A program made the position numbers and the translations under genes. Shown here piece by piece: positions 26,837 through 35,305 of a stretch of DNA of 64,000 nucleotides; position 1 is the stretch's first letter; the number at the start of each line of letters is the position of its first letter. The notes beneath the pieces are model-generated. The model worked only from the letters and a program-made list of their open reading frames with translations, searched no databases and was not told the DNA's origin. The DNA comes from a virus. Where the stretch lies: IMG/VR virus record IMGVR_UViG_3300007516_000010, positions 32,942-96,941 of that record, one strand, 5' to 3'.

Positions 26837-27613
26837 ATGTCTTTAGTTCTTCACTGCGGCGGCGCAACGGTTACCCGTGATGACGTTTTGAATGTTATCA
26901 CCCCCGAGGCCACCAAGACGCACTTTCCCGTACCGCACAGCAAGCTGCTGGAGTCGATCGAGCGAGTGCTGCAAACCGAAAGCGGCTATCAGATTACCAA
27001 GACGACGCACGCATTGTCTCACGAGGGTAAGCGGTACTTCGGTTTGCTGGAAGTGCAGGCTCCTAACGGCGGCTACGCCGACCGGACACTGATGGTTGGT
27101 TGCCGGAATTCGCACGACCGGTCGTTCGCGATTGACTTTACGCTGGGCAGCCGAGTTTTTGTTTGCGACAATCTGTCGTTCTCAGGCGAGGTAAAGCTGG
27201 ACGGCCACGTGGATCGTCCTGGTTACATCCCCAACACATCCCGCCGCAAGCACACCCGGCACGCGATCAACGATCTTTCGCGGATGGTCAGTGCGACGGT
27301 AGGCCGCCTCGGTGACCACCGTAAGAAGCAAGACTTGCGGATTGCCGCTTACAAGACGGCGGAGCTGAACGACAAGGACACCCACGACTTGGTCATCAAG
27401 GCGGTTGAGTGCAAGGCGATCCCTGGCCAGCAGATCATGGCGGTACTGGAGCAGTGGCGTAAACCAGCTTACGAGGAGTTCGAACCGCGAACCATGTGGA
27501 GCTTGTTCAACGGTTTCACGCACGTTTACAAAGAAGGCAGCCTGGAGCTGACACGTAAGCGGTCGCAGTCGCTGCATGGGCTGTTCGACGCGTACATTGG
27601 ATTGGCCGTTTGA
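26837..27613 (+). CDS. DUF932-like phage/plasmid protein
   Basis: A 258-residue protein with the pattern of the DUF932 family of phages and plasmids. There is a central RNSHDRSFAIDFTLGSRVFVCDNLSF-type segment (about residues 92-118), a helical HAINDLSRMVSATVGRL stretch and a C-terminal segment in which WSLFNGFTHV precedes the tail. Members are common in mobile elements, and their function is unknown. The start is 25 bases after the preceding gene with AGGAAA upstream. Confidence 0.7.
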   Translation: MSLVLHCGGATVTRDDVLNVITPEATKTHFPVPHSKLLESIERVLQTESGYQITKTTHALSHEGKRYFGLLEVQAPNGGYADRTLMVGCRNSHDRSFAIDFTLGSRVFVCDNLSFSGEVKLDGHVDRPGYIPNTSRRKHTRHAINDLSRMVSATVGRLGDHRKKQDLRIAAYKTAELNDKDTHDLVIKAVECKAIPGQQIMAVLEQWRKPAYEEFEPRTMWSLFNGFTHVYKEGSLELTRKRSQSLHGLFDAYIGLAV

Positions 27614-27858
27614 TGGCCGGCCGCTTAAGGTACGCCACGATACTTTTACTACCTAAGAAAAGGTATCAGTCTATTTCCAGCTACCTGTCGGTTAATTTCG
27701 GTGGTACCTGGGAATACGACAACAGTGGGACGTGGCTGTGCGACGATGAACTGCGATACGCCCGCCGAGTGTGCAGTTGCAGCGGAGAAGAAGATCGATG
27801 CACTTGCTTTCCGTCGTTGTGGGTTTATGGCGGACCCAACGGATCGGTGCGGGCTTAA
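27613..27858 (+). CDS. Small Cys-containing hypothetical protein
   Basis: An 81-residue protein with a basic N-terminus and four cysteines clustered late (CSCSGEEDRCTC near residue 54), possibly a metal site. It starts at an ATG overlapping the preceding stop. Unknown function. Confidence 0.5.
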   Translation: MAGRLRYATILLLPKKRYQSISSYLSVNFGGTWEYDNSGTWLCDDELRYARRVCSCSGEEDRCTCFPSLWVYGGPNGSVRA

Positions 27859-27967
27859 GCGATCGCCGCTTCGTGACCAGGATCTGCTATTTTGCTTGCG
27901 AGGGAAATCAACGTCATACTCTGCCGTTGGCCCTTGCTTCCGCAAATCCGAACACGAAGAGAACCTT

Positions 27968-28714
27968 ATGGCCACTACCGAACGCAGCGTCCTTGAATAC
28001 CGCATTGACATCAGTGCTGGTTTACAGATCCCCGAAGATGTCGCCAAACTGGCGGTGCTTATTTCGGTCAGCTCCGACGAAGTGAGTTACGCACCACAGC
28101 TTATGCTGATCGCCACGGATGCTACCGAGTTATTTTTCCGCGTACCGCAGGACGTTGACGTTGAATTGCGTTACGGCTTTGCCGATGACGCGAGAGACGG
28201 CAACAACCAACCTAAGCCGAATATCTCGTGGAGCACTCCGGTGACGATGCGGTCGCTTGATACGCTTCCGCCACCTGAACCGACCGTCTTCGGTAGCGTC
28301 AGCCTGGTTGGCGAATCCAAGGAGCAGGTTGAACTGCTCTCACAGGCTACGACAGCCGCACCGCTGACACCTGTGGAAACCTCGACGCTACCCCCGTGGA
28401 TCGTTCTGCCGGTCGACGTAGCTGACGTCACACTTGTAAGCGAAACTGTCGAGACGGTAGAAACCGCGACATCGGCTCCTGTGGCTACTACCGCGGCACC
28501 AGAAGTTCCTGCCGTTGACGTCCCTGAAGTCACCCAGGCTCCAGTGGCCGAGTCGGCCACTGGATCGCCTATGGTCGAAGTCACCACACCGGCTCCTATG
28601 GTCGAAGTCACCACACCGGCTCCTGAGGTACTGCCAGTGTCAGTCACGACTGCTTCGCCATCCGGCGGTCAGTATGCGGATGGCTCGCCGATTATTAGCA
28701 ACGACTTCAGCTAA
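27968..28714 (+). CDS. Protein with Thr/Pro/Val-rich repetitive tail
   Basis: A 248-residue protein of unknown function. Residues 1-100 form a compact domain of beta-type sequence. Residues about 120-240 are low-complexity Thr/Pro/Val/Glu (VETVETATSAPVATTAAPEV), including a perfect tandem 27-base repeat at 28571-28624 encoding two MVEVTTPAP units. Tails like this occur on surface or decoration proteins of virions. ATG at 27968 has AAGAGAA upstream; the frame is open further left but reads as shadow of the previous gene. Confidence 0.6.
   Translation: MATTERSVLEYRIDISAGLQIPEDVAKLAVLISVSSDEVSYAPQLMLIATDATELFFRVPQDVDVELRYGFADDARDGNNQPKPNISWSTPVTMRSLDTLPPPEPTVFGSVSLVGESKEQVELLSQATTAAPLTPVETSTLPPWIVLPVDVADVTLVSETVETVETATSAPVATTAAPEVPAVDVPEVTQAPVAESATGSPMVEVTTPAPMVEVTTPAPEVLPVSVTTASPSGGQYADGSPIISNDFS
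28571..28624 (+). repeat. Tandem 27-base direct repeat inside a gene
   Basis: Two identical adjacent 27-base units starting ATGGTCGAAGTCACCACACC, in frame, each encoding MVEVTTPAP. This points to recent slippage or unequal exchange. Confidence 0.9.
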
Positions 28715-28739
28715 CGCGGTACTGCCTACTTTATTTCGA

Positions 28740-28774
28740 CGAGCGGCGGGTATTACTCGCCGCTCGTTTCATTT
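28740..28774 (+). terminator. Intrinsic terminator
   Basis: Stem CGAGCGGCG/CGCCGCTCG with loop GGTATTACT, followed by TTTCATTT, located 25 bases after the stop at 28714. Confidence 0.8.
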
Positions 28775-28834
28775 CAGCTAGCCGCTCCATCCAGGTAGAC
28801 TCCGTGCTTTCGACGACCTAACTTGGAAAAACAG

Positions 28835-29089
28835 ATGCCGCCAACCCGTCTACTCGCCGCGTTCATCCTCATGTTCTTCGTCACCGTTTTGGCTGTGACG
28901 GGTTACGCAGAATACATGCTTAAGCTGGAGCTAAAGCTATTTGGGCCTGACGAACGGCTGGGAGTCTTCGGTATTCCCTACACGCCGTTTTGGTGGGATA
29001 CTCTCTGGATCTGTATCGCCGCGGCAGTAGTGGTTTACTGGATGTCGGTGGCTTATCAACTGAAAAAAGCGATCAATCATGGTGATTGA
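28835..29089 (+). CDS. Small two-pass membrane protein
   Basis: An 84-residue protein with two clear membrane segments, LLAAFILMFFVTVLAVTG near residues 5-22 and TLWICIAAAVVVYWMSVAY near 55-74. Function unknown; holin-like or membrane-remodelling roles are conceivable but no lysis genes are beside it. ATG at 28835 follows TTGGAAAAAC. Confidence 0.6.
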   Translation: MPPTRLLAAFILMFFVTVLAVTGYAEYMLKLELKLFGPDERLGVFGIPYTPFWWDTLWICIAAAVVVYWMSVAYQLKKAINHGD

Positions 29090-29178
29090 CTTATTTAACT
29101 TCTCGGCGTCTGGTCTATTCACGCCGGTTCGTCCACTTTCGACCGACCACTAACACACTACTTGAACGGAGCCTCTCA

Positions 29179-29799
29179 GTGAGCACAAACGAAAATGTCT
29201 TGGTCATTCCCTCGGAGCACATCCCTGGGCTATCCAGCTTGTCTGGTTTCGACGGCAACGTCGATTTGGCCGTTCGCCCGGTACTGGAATCTTCCGCACT
29301 ACGGTTCATGCCTCGCTCGGAAGCAGAGACCAACGAGAACTTTAAGCAGATTATCCCTTACGTGATGATCCGCTATTTCAACGAGCACCTGGCGGCCCGT
29401 TATTACACTTATGTCCGTGGGAACGCCCAGGGTGAGGCTAGGCTGCACGCAAAGGTAAGTTTTGGTGTCGGAGGCCACATCAACGATCAGGACTCACAGG
29501 ACCCATTTAAGGCGTTCCTGCCGGGTACTATCCGGGAGATCAAAGAGGAGGTCACGATGCAGACGGATGTGGTCTTCTCGCCTGAAGTGGTCGGCGCCGT
29601 CTACGATCCGACCACGTCGGTGGGCCGGGTTCACTACGGCATCGTGATGGTGTTGCATGCTTCGCATGAGTCAGCGGTAAAGAACAACGACGCATCCGCC
29701 GAGAACATCCGCTGGCAAAGCGTTGTCGAACTGCGTCAGAACACCAATTTGGAAGCCTGGTCGAGGCTGTGCTTGTCCGGTCTGCACCCACCGAAGTAG
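29179..29799 (+). CDS. Nudix-like protein
   Basis: A 206-residue protein resembling phage Nudix hydrolases. A VSFGVGGHI segment (residues 93-101) is followed by REIKEEV (119-125), which supplies the REUxEE half of the Nudix box. The expected glutamate of the first half is displaced by an insertion, so activity is uncertain. Nudix enzymes cleave nucleoside diphosphates linked to other groups and are used to clean nucleotide pools or remove RNA caps. GTG at 29179 with GGAG upstream is chosen. Confidence 0.5.
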   Translation: MSTNENVLVIPSEHIPGLSSLSGFDGNVDLAVRPVLESSALRFMPRSEAETNENFKQIIPYVMIRYFNEHLAARYYTYVRGNAQGEARLHAKVSFGVGGHINDQDSQDPFKAFLPGTIREIKEEVTMQTDVVFSPEVVGAVYDPTTSVGRVHYGIVMVLHASHESAVKNNDASAENIRWQSVVELRQNTNLEAWSRLCLSGLHPPK

Positions 29800-29805
29800 C
29801 TAACT

Positions 29806-29833
29806 GCAGCGACAAAATCGATTTTGTCGCCGC
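29806..29833. repeat. Intergenic palindrome, copy 5 (one mismatch)
   Basis: Left arm GCAGCGAC instead of GCGGCGAC; otherwise identical to copy 1. It lies 6 bases after the stop at 29799 and 31 bases before a strong terminator. Confidence 0.9.
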
Positions 29834-29864
29834 TAGCTTCACAGGGTCATTTTCACTTTCACTG

Positions 29865-29896
29865 GCGGCCTGTCGCATAGTCAGGCCGCTTTTTTC
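29865..29896 (+). terminator. Intrinsic terminator (repeated type)
   Basis: Stem GCGGCCTG/CAGGCCGC, loop TCGCATAGT, then six T. Nearly the same sequence recurs at 43706. It comes directly after palindrome copy 5, showing that the palindrome itself is not the terminator here. Confidence 0.9.
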
Positions 29897-29919
29897 GTTA
29901 ACCAACAAAGAGACAATCC

Positions 29920-30207
29920 ATGCGAGACATGCTCTACGAGTTGTTCGGGCTAATACGTGAGATCATTAAAAGCGCGCTGAGCCCTTTGGGGATCTCGCTT
30001 CTTATCTGCCTGGCGGTTTTCGCTCCCAAGTCCTCGGTAAGAGAGGTCATGGGTCTGACAAGACTAGAACGGGAGGACACCGTCAAATGTATCTTGGCGA
30101 TACATCACGAACTAAACGATTTAAACGACCGGATGAGTTACCTAGAAACCCTTCTAGGCAAATCCTTACCACCGACGAAGGATGATGGCTATGGCGACAG
30201 CCCATGA
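29920..30207 (+). CDS. Small single-pass membrane protein
   Basis: A 95-residue protein with one membrane segment (PLGISLLICLAVFAP near residues 22-36) and a helical C-terminal half ending in a possible short coiled coil (ELNDLNDRMSYLETLLGK). Unknown function. It starts a new unit after the terminator at 29865. Confidence 0.55.
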   Translation: MRDMLYELFGLIREIIKSALSPLGISLLICLAVFAPKSSVREVMGLTRLEREDTVKCILAIHHELNDLNDRMSYLETLLGKSLPPTKDDGYGDSP

Positions 30208-30919
30208 CAAGCACGTGATCGGATGTTTCACCCCGTCACGTGGCAGGCAGCTCATGACACGCGCCTGCATCATGCAAATGATTTCGCAGTCGCGGCGACC
30301 AGACTATTATTCGCTGTTTATCAACGGAAATACGCAAGAGCGTGATTGTTCACTATTCCAGGACCTGCTGACCGCCTACCCGTGGATCAACAAGCATTCG
30401 GGCGGTGAATCGATGCTGACGGTCGAGGTTAAGCATCACGCAATGCAGCCGCTGTTGCACACCGATACGTCGTTGTTCGTGATGATCGACTCAGACGACG
30501 TTTACGACTGCGACTATCTCGAGCGGTACGTACGGATGATTGACGAGTCGCTGGCAGCTAAACCGCAACCAAATGGCTTTTGCTTCAACCTTATTAACCA
30601 ACGCTGGATCGACACAGAGGCTGGACAACCGGTCCTCTGGAAGCACTGGCCGGCGGTGAACGGCCTGGGCATTACCCCGTCGGAGAGAAAAAAGGGCATT
30701 GTTTGCGGCGCTCCGCCGACTTACGTCTTTGACCGTAAAGCCGCAGAGGCTTTGCAGGGGTGGCGAGACCATCCTCGCTACAGCGTAGATACGTCGAGCG
30801 ACCGTAGTTGGCGGAATATGCTGTTCGATGCAGGGATTCCCATCACGTGCGTCGGCACCGTCCCGCCTATCTTTGGTTACGTCCGTCACGAGTCGAACAC
30901 ATGCAAACTAATCAGCTAG
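30182..30919 (+). CDS. GT-A-type glycosyltransferase
   Basis: A 245-residue protein resembling small family-2-like glycosyltransferases. N-terminal HVIGCFTPSRGRQLMTRACI opens the nucleotide-sugar fold. The metal-binding DSDD lies at residues 103-106 (FVMIDSDDVYD), and a later WRDHPRYSVDTSSDRSWRN helix fits the acceptor region. Substrate unknown; likely modifies virion, DNA or host-surface sugars. It overlaps the preceding gene by 26 bases and the following one by 19. Alternative starts are the ATGs at 30185 and 30191. Confidence 0.7.
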   Translation: MMAMATAHDKHVIGCFTPSRGRQLMTRACIMQMISQSRRPDYYSLFINGNTQERDCSLFQDLLTAYPWINKHSGGESMLTVEVKHHAMQPLLHTDTSLFVMIDSDDVYDCDYLERYVRMIDESLAAKPQPNGFCFNLINQRWIDTEAGQPVLWKHWPAVNGLGITPSERKKGIVCGAPPTYVFDRKAAEALQGWRDHPRYSVDTSSDRSWRNMLFDAGIPITCVGTVPPIFGYVRHESNTCKLIS

Positions 30920-31689
30920 TAATGCCGGCGGTTGGCGATGCGGTTAAAGTTTACTGGAATACTCACCGTCGTTGTTTTTCGCTACAAGACAGCGAACGGG
31001 TCAGGGCTTACAGTGACTCGATGCTATTAGCCGACGTCAGTTTTCACGTAGGCCGAACAGGCCGTCGCCGTGTCCTGGTATCTCGCCGCAAGAACGTGCA
31101 CGCCAAAGTGCATGGAACAATCGTCGGTCTGCTCACCGGCGGAGGCAGACAAGTCGAGGTTCGGTACGATCCTTATGTTTGCGGCTTCTTTTATTCGCCG
31201 GAAAACCCCAACGACGAAGTGATCGGCGGCCAGTGGTGCCGCCTAGCTGTTGTGGATGAGCATCCGCAGATTCTGGTAATCAACCCCGTTTTTAGGACAC
31301 AGACGATGGCACATAGCGAGCATCAAATGGACATGCGTCCGACGCCTCCCGACGATCTTTACGCTGACGACCAGGACGGGCTAGGGTCTTTCGCGTTACA
31401 GCCTAACTTCAGCGGGGAGCAATTCGGCAAGGTTGTCTGTTACCCCGTGATCGTCGAAGCCTGGGACCAGGTGATGAGCGGCGGACAGGCGAAACGTAAC
31501 TACTTGACCACCTTCGACGAAGCCGAGCGTAAAACAATCAGCCGGTACCGCAGCAAGTTTCACCGTTGGCACCTGGTCAGCGGAACGCCCAAGCGGGTCC
31601 TGCTTAAGCTACCGACACTAGAACTCTTGATACGAGCCGTTAACTTCTTCGCTGACCCTAAAGCAGATCACTACCGCACAGAGCGGTAA
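30901..31689 (+). CDS. Conserved phage protein of unknown function
   Basis: A 262-residue protein. Its N-terminal part (VYWNTHRRCFSLQD near residue 18, then RKNVHAKVHGTIVG near 62) matches the pattern of a widespread small phage protein of unknown function. The C-terminal 130 residues form a second, unrecognised domain. ATG at 30901 lies inside the end of the glycosyltransferase gene; the frame further upstream is its shadow. Confidence 0.6.
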   Translation: MQTNQLVMPAVGDAVKVYWNTHRRCFSLQDSERVRAYSDSMLLADVSFHVGRTGRRRVLVSRRKNVHAKVHGTIVGLLTGGGRQVEVRYDPYVCGFFYSPENPNDEVIGGQWCRLAVVDEHPQILVINPVFRTQTMAHSEHQMDMRPTPPDDLYADDQDGLGSFALQPNFSGEQFGKVVCYPVIVEAWDQVMSGGQAKRNYLTTFDEAERKTISRYRSKFHRWHLVSGTPKRVLLKLPTLELLIRAVNFFADPKADHYRTER

Positions 31690-31722
31690 CGAAAAACCAA
31701 CTCCAACAATGAGGAGATACAT

Positions 31723-31977
31723 TTGGACGCCGCGGTTAGAAAGTACTTAGAGCTGAGCACAGCCCATATGCCGGGACCGGATCACCAGTTCGGACCTCTG
31801 CGGTCATCGCCGACGGAATACGGCTTCGTTGTCTGGATGATGGAAAGCGTAGATATCGACGAGCTCCCTTTGTGGTTCGTACAGATCTACTCGTTTGCGA
31901 GTTTAAACGACTGCTCGCTGATCGAGTTCGATCGCGACAACGATACCGTTGATCTATTGCCGCAATACGACTGGTGA
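31723..31977 (+). CDS. Small hypothetical protein
   Basis: An 84-residue acidic protein of unknown function, starting at TTG 31723 with GAGGAG upstream. Hydrophobic core segments (GFVVWMMESV; LWFVQIYSFA) alternate with acidic turns. The next gene begins at its stop. Confidence 0.5.
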   Translation: MDAAVRKYLELSTAHMPGPDHQFGPLRSSPTEYGFVVWMMESVDIDELPLWFVQIYSFASLNDCSLIEFDRDNDTVDLLPQYDW

Positions 31978-32000
31978 GCCCGCAACACAAGGAACATAAA

Positions 32001-32519
32001 TTGGACGAGACACTTGAAGAGTTACAGCGGATTCTGGATCAGATGGGGTGTTCTATTTCGCCCTATTTGCTAACCGGATTCGCGAGTTTACTAGACAAAC
32101 ACCGCGGCGGAGATATGTACGGACATGGCTGCCTGCGACGTGGTGGCGGTGGCGTATTCACCTGGCTCAAGTCGCGGCTACAAGAACATGATCTCTTGTC
32201 ACCATGTAACGGCGAGTTTGCGATACCTGATAGCTTAGTCACTGGCGTGCTGCATTTCGAATCCTGGGACGTAGAACGGTACGGGGAGTGGGCCGATCGC
32301 GGAAGCGTCGTCACGGTATTACAAGAAATGCGGGCTGGTGTTCAGCGGTCGCCGCTCAGTCGCCTCAAGGATGCCTCTCCAATCAACCGCACCGCGCACA
32401 AGATCGCGATGCGAAGCGAAAAACAGTGCGTGTACTGTAACAAGCGATTCCGCAATCCCGCGGCACTTCTTATACACCTTAAAACCTCACACGGCGGCGA
32501 ACTCAGTATTTTAGGCTAG
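32001..32519 (+). CDS. Protein with C-terminal C2H2 zinc finger
   Basis: A 172-residue protein whose C-terminus carries a C2H2-like finger, CVYCNKRFRNPAALLIHLKT then SH (C-x2-C-x12-H-x4-H). A helical N-terminus precedes a central part with a Gly-rich loop (RRGGGG). C2H2 fingers are uncommon in bacteria but known in the Ros/MucR group and in some phages; DNA or RNA binding is likely. TTG at 32001 with AAGGAAC upstream is chosen; a GTG at 31974 would add 9 residues. Confidence 0.55.
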   Translation: MDETLEELQRILDQMGCSISPYLLTGFASLLDKHRGGDMYGHGCLRRGGGGVFTWLKSRLQEHDLLSPCNGEFAIPDSLVTGVLHFESWDVERYGEWADRGSVVTVLQEMRAGVQRSPLSRLKDASPINRTAHKIAMRSEKQCVYCNKRFRNPAALLIHLKTSHGGELSILG

Positions 32520-32565
32520 CTACCATGTCAGCGGTCTGCCCACTAACCCTTTCCTAAAGACAATA

Positions 32566-32949
32566 ATGAACAGAACAGATGTTAAAGCGATGTTTCCTGT
32601 GATTACCGCCTTCGCGAACGGCGAAGCCATCGAGTTTCGCTTATCCGCGAAGGACGCGTGGAGGGACGGAGAATCCTTAAGTTTTGATAGCGGCAAGGAT
32701 AACTACCGAGTCAAGCCAAAGCCGTCCTATCGTCCGTTCAGGTGCGCGGATGAGTTTCTTGAGTACACAAACAAACCGGTATGCCGGAAGGCTTGTGCGA
32801 CTTCCTATTTCCTGGCCCAGCGTTTCGACGATAACGACGTGGTACTTAATGGCAGGGTGTACACCTGGAAGGTGCTCCTGGAGGAGTTCCAGTTCTCTGA
32901 CGGTACGCCTTGCGGCATTGCCCTAGACAATGCGACCGCTGCCAGCTAA
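32566..32949 (+). CDS. Hypothetical phage protein
   Basis: A 127-residue protein of a type often seen in phages. The N-terminal half carries an EFRLSAKDAWRDG segment and a YRVKPKP strand, followed by a compact C-terminal domain (FQFSDGTPCGIALD). Function unknown. Confidence 0.55.
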   Translation: MNRTDVKAMFPVITAFANGEAIEFRLSAKDAWRDGESLSFDSGKDNYRVKPKPSYRPFRCADEFLEYTNKPVCRKACATSYFLAQRFDDNDVVLNGRVYTWKVLLEEFQFSDGTPCGIALDNATAAS

Positions 32950-32984
32950 CATCGCTGGCGGCCTATCAATACCGCCGCAGCACG

Positions 32985-33027
32985 TCGCTGCGGCCGGCCA
33001 CAACCCAGGGGACCATGTCGGGTCCCC
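32985..33027 (+). other. Intergenic hairpins
   Basis: Two stem-loops in the 110-base gap: CCGCAGC/GCTGCGG (32985-33003) and GGGGACC/GGTCCCC (33008-33027, loop ATGTCG). Neither has a good T run. They may end or shape the mRNA before the gene at 33060. Confidence 0.5.
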
Positions 33028-33059
33028 ATATTTTGCCCACGTCGGGCAGGAGTCTTTCG

Positions 33060-33386
33060 ATGATCCAAGTGATCGATGGCAAGCGTTACAACACCGAAAC
33101 CGCTGAGAGTATCCATGAACATTCCAATGGGCACTTCGTCGGCGACTTTCGCTTCCGCACCAAAGACCTGATGCGAACAAAGTTAGGAGCGTGGTTCCTT
33201 CACCACGTTGGCGGCGCAATGAGCGACATGAGTGTTAATGTCGGCAACAACGGACGTGGCGGCTCTGAAGACATTGAACCTGTGTCGGATGATGACGCCT
33301 ATGGTTTTCTCGAATCCCACAGCGATTACGAAGGTGCGAGGGCAGCGATCGATAAGTATTTCGCGGAGCGTGTCCAAGACGCTTGA
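33060..33386 (+). CDS. Small hypothetical protein
   Basis: A 108-residue protein of unknown function. It starts at ATG 33060 with AGGAG upstream. Its beginning (IQVIDGKRYNTETAESI) matches a motif seen in many small proteins of mobile elements that bear a YNTETA step. The C-terminus is helical. Confidence 0.55.
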   Translation: MIQVIDGKRYNTETAESIHEHSNGHFVGDFRFRTKDLMRTKLGAWFLHHVGGAMSDMSVNVGNNGRGGSEDIEPVSDDDAYGFLESHSDYEGARAAIDKYFAERVQDA

Positions 33387-33419
33387 TGCAGAGCAACACG
33401 CCGCGAGGCGAGGCAGTGC

Positions 33420-33440
33420 GGGGTTGCAAGTCGCAACCCC
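33420..33440 (+). other. Intergenic hairpin
   Basis: Stem GGGGTTGC/GCAACCCC with loop AAGTC, followed by TTGT, between genes ending at 33386 and starting at 33496. A weak terminator or mRNA end structure. Confidence 0.5.
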
Positions 33441-33495
33441 TTGTATACGACGGGAAGCGTTTCACTTCCCACCACTCAATACCAGGAAAATAGCT

Positions 33496-33897
33496 ATGAC
33501 CAAGACAACCATAACCCTCACAGATCGGCCACCAGTCTTGATCGATATGGACAAATGGGAACTAATCTCCAAAGCCATCGACACGGAGTTCGATAACCAG
33601 TACGAATTTCAGGCGAATATAACCAGCAAGTGGTTTGTGGGGGTGCGTGAGAACGCGGACGGAAGGGCGATTGTCTACGCCACCTATTTGCACAGCAGCC
33701 AACACCAAGGGGCACGGGGATACTCGACAAAGCGAGGCGTCCTATTGCCAGCAGAATGCACGATCGCTGACGTCGTGAACGCGATCAAGGAAGTCTGTAG
33801 CGACATGGAGGGAGCGGCGTGCGCTGGCGAAGACAACAGTCGGTGGCAAACACTCAGCCATGACTGCGTTGCCGATCTCCCGGTTCAAGTGCTTTAA
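33496..33897 (+). CDS. Conserved mobile-element protein of unknown function
   Basis: A 133-residue member of a small family common in phages and plasmids, recognisable by TITLTDRPPVLIDMDKWELI at the N-terminus, FQANITSKW and VRENADGRAIVYATY in the middle, and YSTKRGVLLP. Function unknown. ATG at 33496 has AGGAAA upstream. Confidence 0.65.
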   Translation: MTKTTITLTDRPPVLIDMDKWELISKAIDTEFDNQYEFQANITSKWFVGVRENADGRAIVYATYLHSSQHQGARGYSTKRGVLLPAECTIADVVNAIKEVCSDMEGAACAGEDNSRWQTLSHDCVADLPVQVL

Positions 33898-33903
33898 CAC
33901 TTA

Positions 33904-33931
33904 GCGGCGACAAAATCGATTTTGTCGGCGA
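33904..33931. repeat. Intergenic palindrome, copy 6 (hybrid arms)
   Basis: The core is conserved (33908-33927). The left flank is GCGG as in copy 1, and the right flank is GCGA as in the GCCGAC variant, so outer pairing is lost. It is followed by a strong terminator. Confidence 0.85.
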
Positions 33932-33941
33932 CACACTTCAC

Positions 33942-33980
33942 GCAGGCCACCGGGTAATTCCCCGGTGGCCTGCTTTGTTT
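33942..33980 (+). terminator. Intrinsic terminator
   Basis: Perfect 13-bp stem GCAGGCCACCGGG/CCCGGTGGCCTGC, loop TAATTC, then TTTGTTT. It lies downstream of palindrome copy 6. Confidence 0.9.
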
Positions 33981-34017
33981 AACCAGGCCTATCACAAATT
34001 AGACCCAATATTAACCC

Positions 34018-34260
34018 ATGGCGATGATCGTTAAATACTCGTCCGACGGGATGAAGCAGATTATTCAGGAACAAGCGACGGCGAAAGACTTTGGCAAGCT
34101 CTTCCGCGAAAAGAAGAAAGAGGCCAAGGGCGACGTAGAGAAGCAGGTCGACTGGCTTAGCAATGGGCAGTTCGAGGTTAGCTGTGATCGCTGGGCAGCG
34201 GCACACACGTATCGTCTTCGCCCAGACAACTGGCCGGTTAACAATGGAGAACCGCAATGA
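34018..34260 (+). CDS. Small hypothetical protein
   Basis: An 80-residue, Lys/Glu-rich protein of unknown function, with a helical FGKLFREKKKEAKGDVEKQV region. Its stop overlaps the next start (ATGA). Confidence 0.55.
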   Translation: MAMIVKYSSDGMKQIIQEQATAKDFGKLFREKKKEAKGDVEKQVDWLSNGQFEVSCDRWAAAHTYRLRPDNWPVNNGEPQ

Positions 34261-34715
34261 CACATGACTACCGATATTACTTACAACGCCGAGTCGATTA
34301 CTACGACAGCTTGGACCCGCTAACGACAAGCAGCGTAACGCGAGACCTGATCTTTGCGGCCAACATGGCGCTGAGTAATTACGACGAATTCATGGCCGAG
34401 CATAACCAGCCGCCGACCGACACTCAGTGGCGAGTGATTCGTCACGCCATCCACATGCTCCACATGTGGAGCCAGTTGTGTGCGGAAGCCACGGTGATTC
34501 CCGACGAGAGCTGCAGGGTCTGGCACAAGCAGGCTGAGCGGCAGTGTTACCAAGACTCCTTAACCTCGATGAAGTTAGTCAAGCTCATCGAGGACTACGA
34601 CGTGGTGAACTGCCGGGTGCGGATGGGGTGCGTTTGGTACGACGCCGAGCAGATCCCGCCGGATCAAAAGATCGTGTTCGTAGCCAGCGGACCAGAGGTG
34701 GATGTTACCGGCTAG
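34257..34715 (+). CDS. Hypothetical protein
   Basis: A 152-residue, mostly helical protein of unknown function, coupled to the preceding small gene. It has a His/Met-rich helix (VIRHAIHMLHMWSQL) and a C-terminal beta strand (QKIVFVASG). Confidence 0.55.
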   Translation: MTHDYRYYLQRRVDYYDSLDPLTTSSVTRDLIFAANMALSNYDEFMAEHNQPPTDTQWRVIRHAIHMLHMWSQLCAEATVIPDESCRVWHKQAERQCYQDSLTSMKLVKLIEDYDVVNCRVRMGCVWYDAEQIPPDQKIVFVASGPEVDVTG

Positions 34716-34762
34716 CGTAGCCGGATGGTTTCAGTTTTTACTAACGCACAAAGAGAAAATAC

Positions 34763-35059
34763 ATGTTCAGGCAAGTTGATTTGGCAGATACGGTGGGCAA
34801 GACAGTCCGTGCCGTCGCGGGTATCGGTAACTACACGATAGTCGTGTCGTTTACCGACAACACCTTCAGCGCGATATCCGTGGACAAGCCGGACGATCCC
34901 TTCCTCGACGAGGACGAGGTGTGGATCACCTCAGACGGAAACTTCAGCGTGCTATCGCCTGGCGCTAAAAGCAAGCTCGTAGGTTTGTTCGGCAAAGAGT
35001 CTACGAAGCAAATGCGTGCGGCGGTGAAGGCCAAATCTGCGAATTTGCGAAGCAGATGA
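34763..35059 (+). CDS. Small hypothetical protein
   Basis: A 98-residue protein. The N-terminal beta-rich half (YTIVVSFTDNTFSAISV) is followed by a basic helical tail (KQMRAAVKAKSANLRSR). Function unknown. Its stop overlaps a 26-codon frame. Confidence 0.5.
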   Translation: MFRQVDLADTVGKTVRAVAGIGNYTIVVSFTDNTFSAISVDKPDDPFLDEDEVWITSDGNFSVLSPGAKSKLVGLFGKESTKQMRAAVKAKSANLRSR

Positions 35060-35136
35060 CGAAGAACAATCTGGATGAGCGTCGCGAACTTTATGCGGAA
35101 CTGAAAGCGGAGTTCGAGGTTACCGGCGTCTCTTGA
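35056..35136 (+). CDS. 26-residue peptide
   Basis: A short, fully helical, charged frame (LDERRELYAELKAEFEV) coupled to the previous gene by ATGA. It could be a genuine micro-protein. A 169-base gap without clear features follows. Confidence 0.35.
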   Translation: MTKNNLDERRELYAELKAEFEVTGVS

Positions 35137-35305
35137 ATAACTTGCCGCCGTGATCTGCGAGCGTAAACGACGCACTGATCGCCGATTCTTTGGTTAATTA
35201 ACGCCTCAGCCGGAATTCGCGGTTTCGCGGCTATCGTCTATTGTCGTCTCGTAGTGGACACGACTTACGGCCCGGGCGATGCGCAACCGACAAGGCGATA
35301 ACTAA

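Noticed and set aside
27701-27967. Upstream extension of the Thr/Pro-rich protein gene
   Set aside because: It overlaps the small Cys-containing gene in another frame and has shadow-like composition. ATG 27968 has a proper ribosome binding site.
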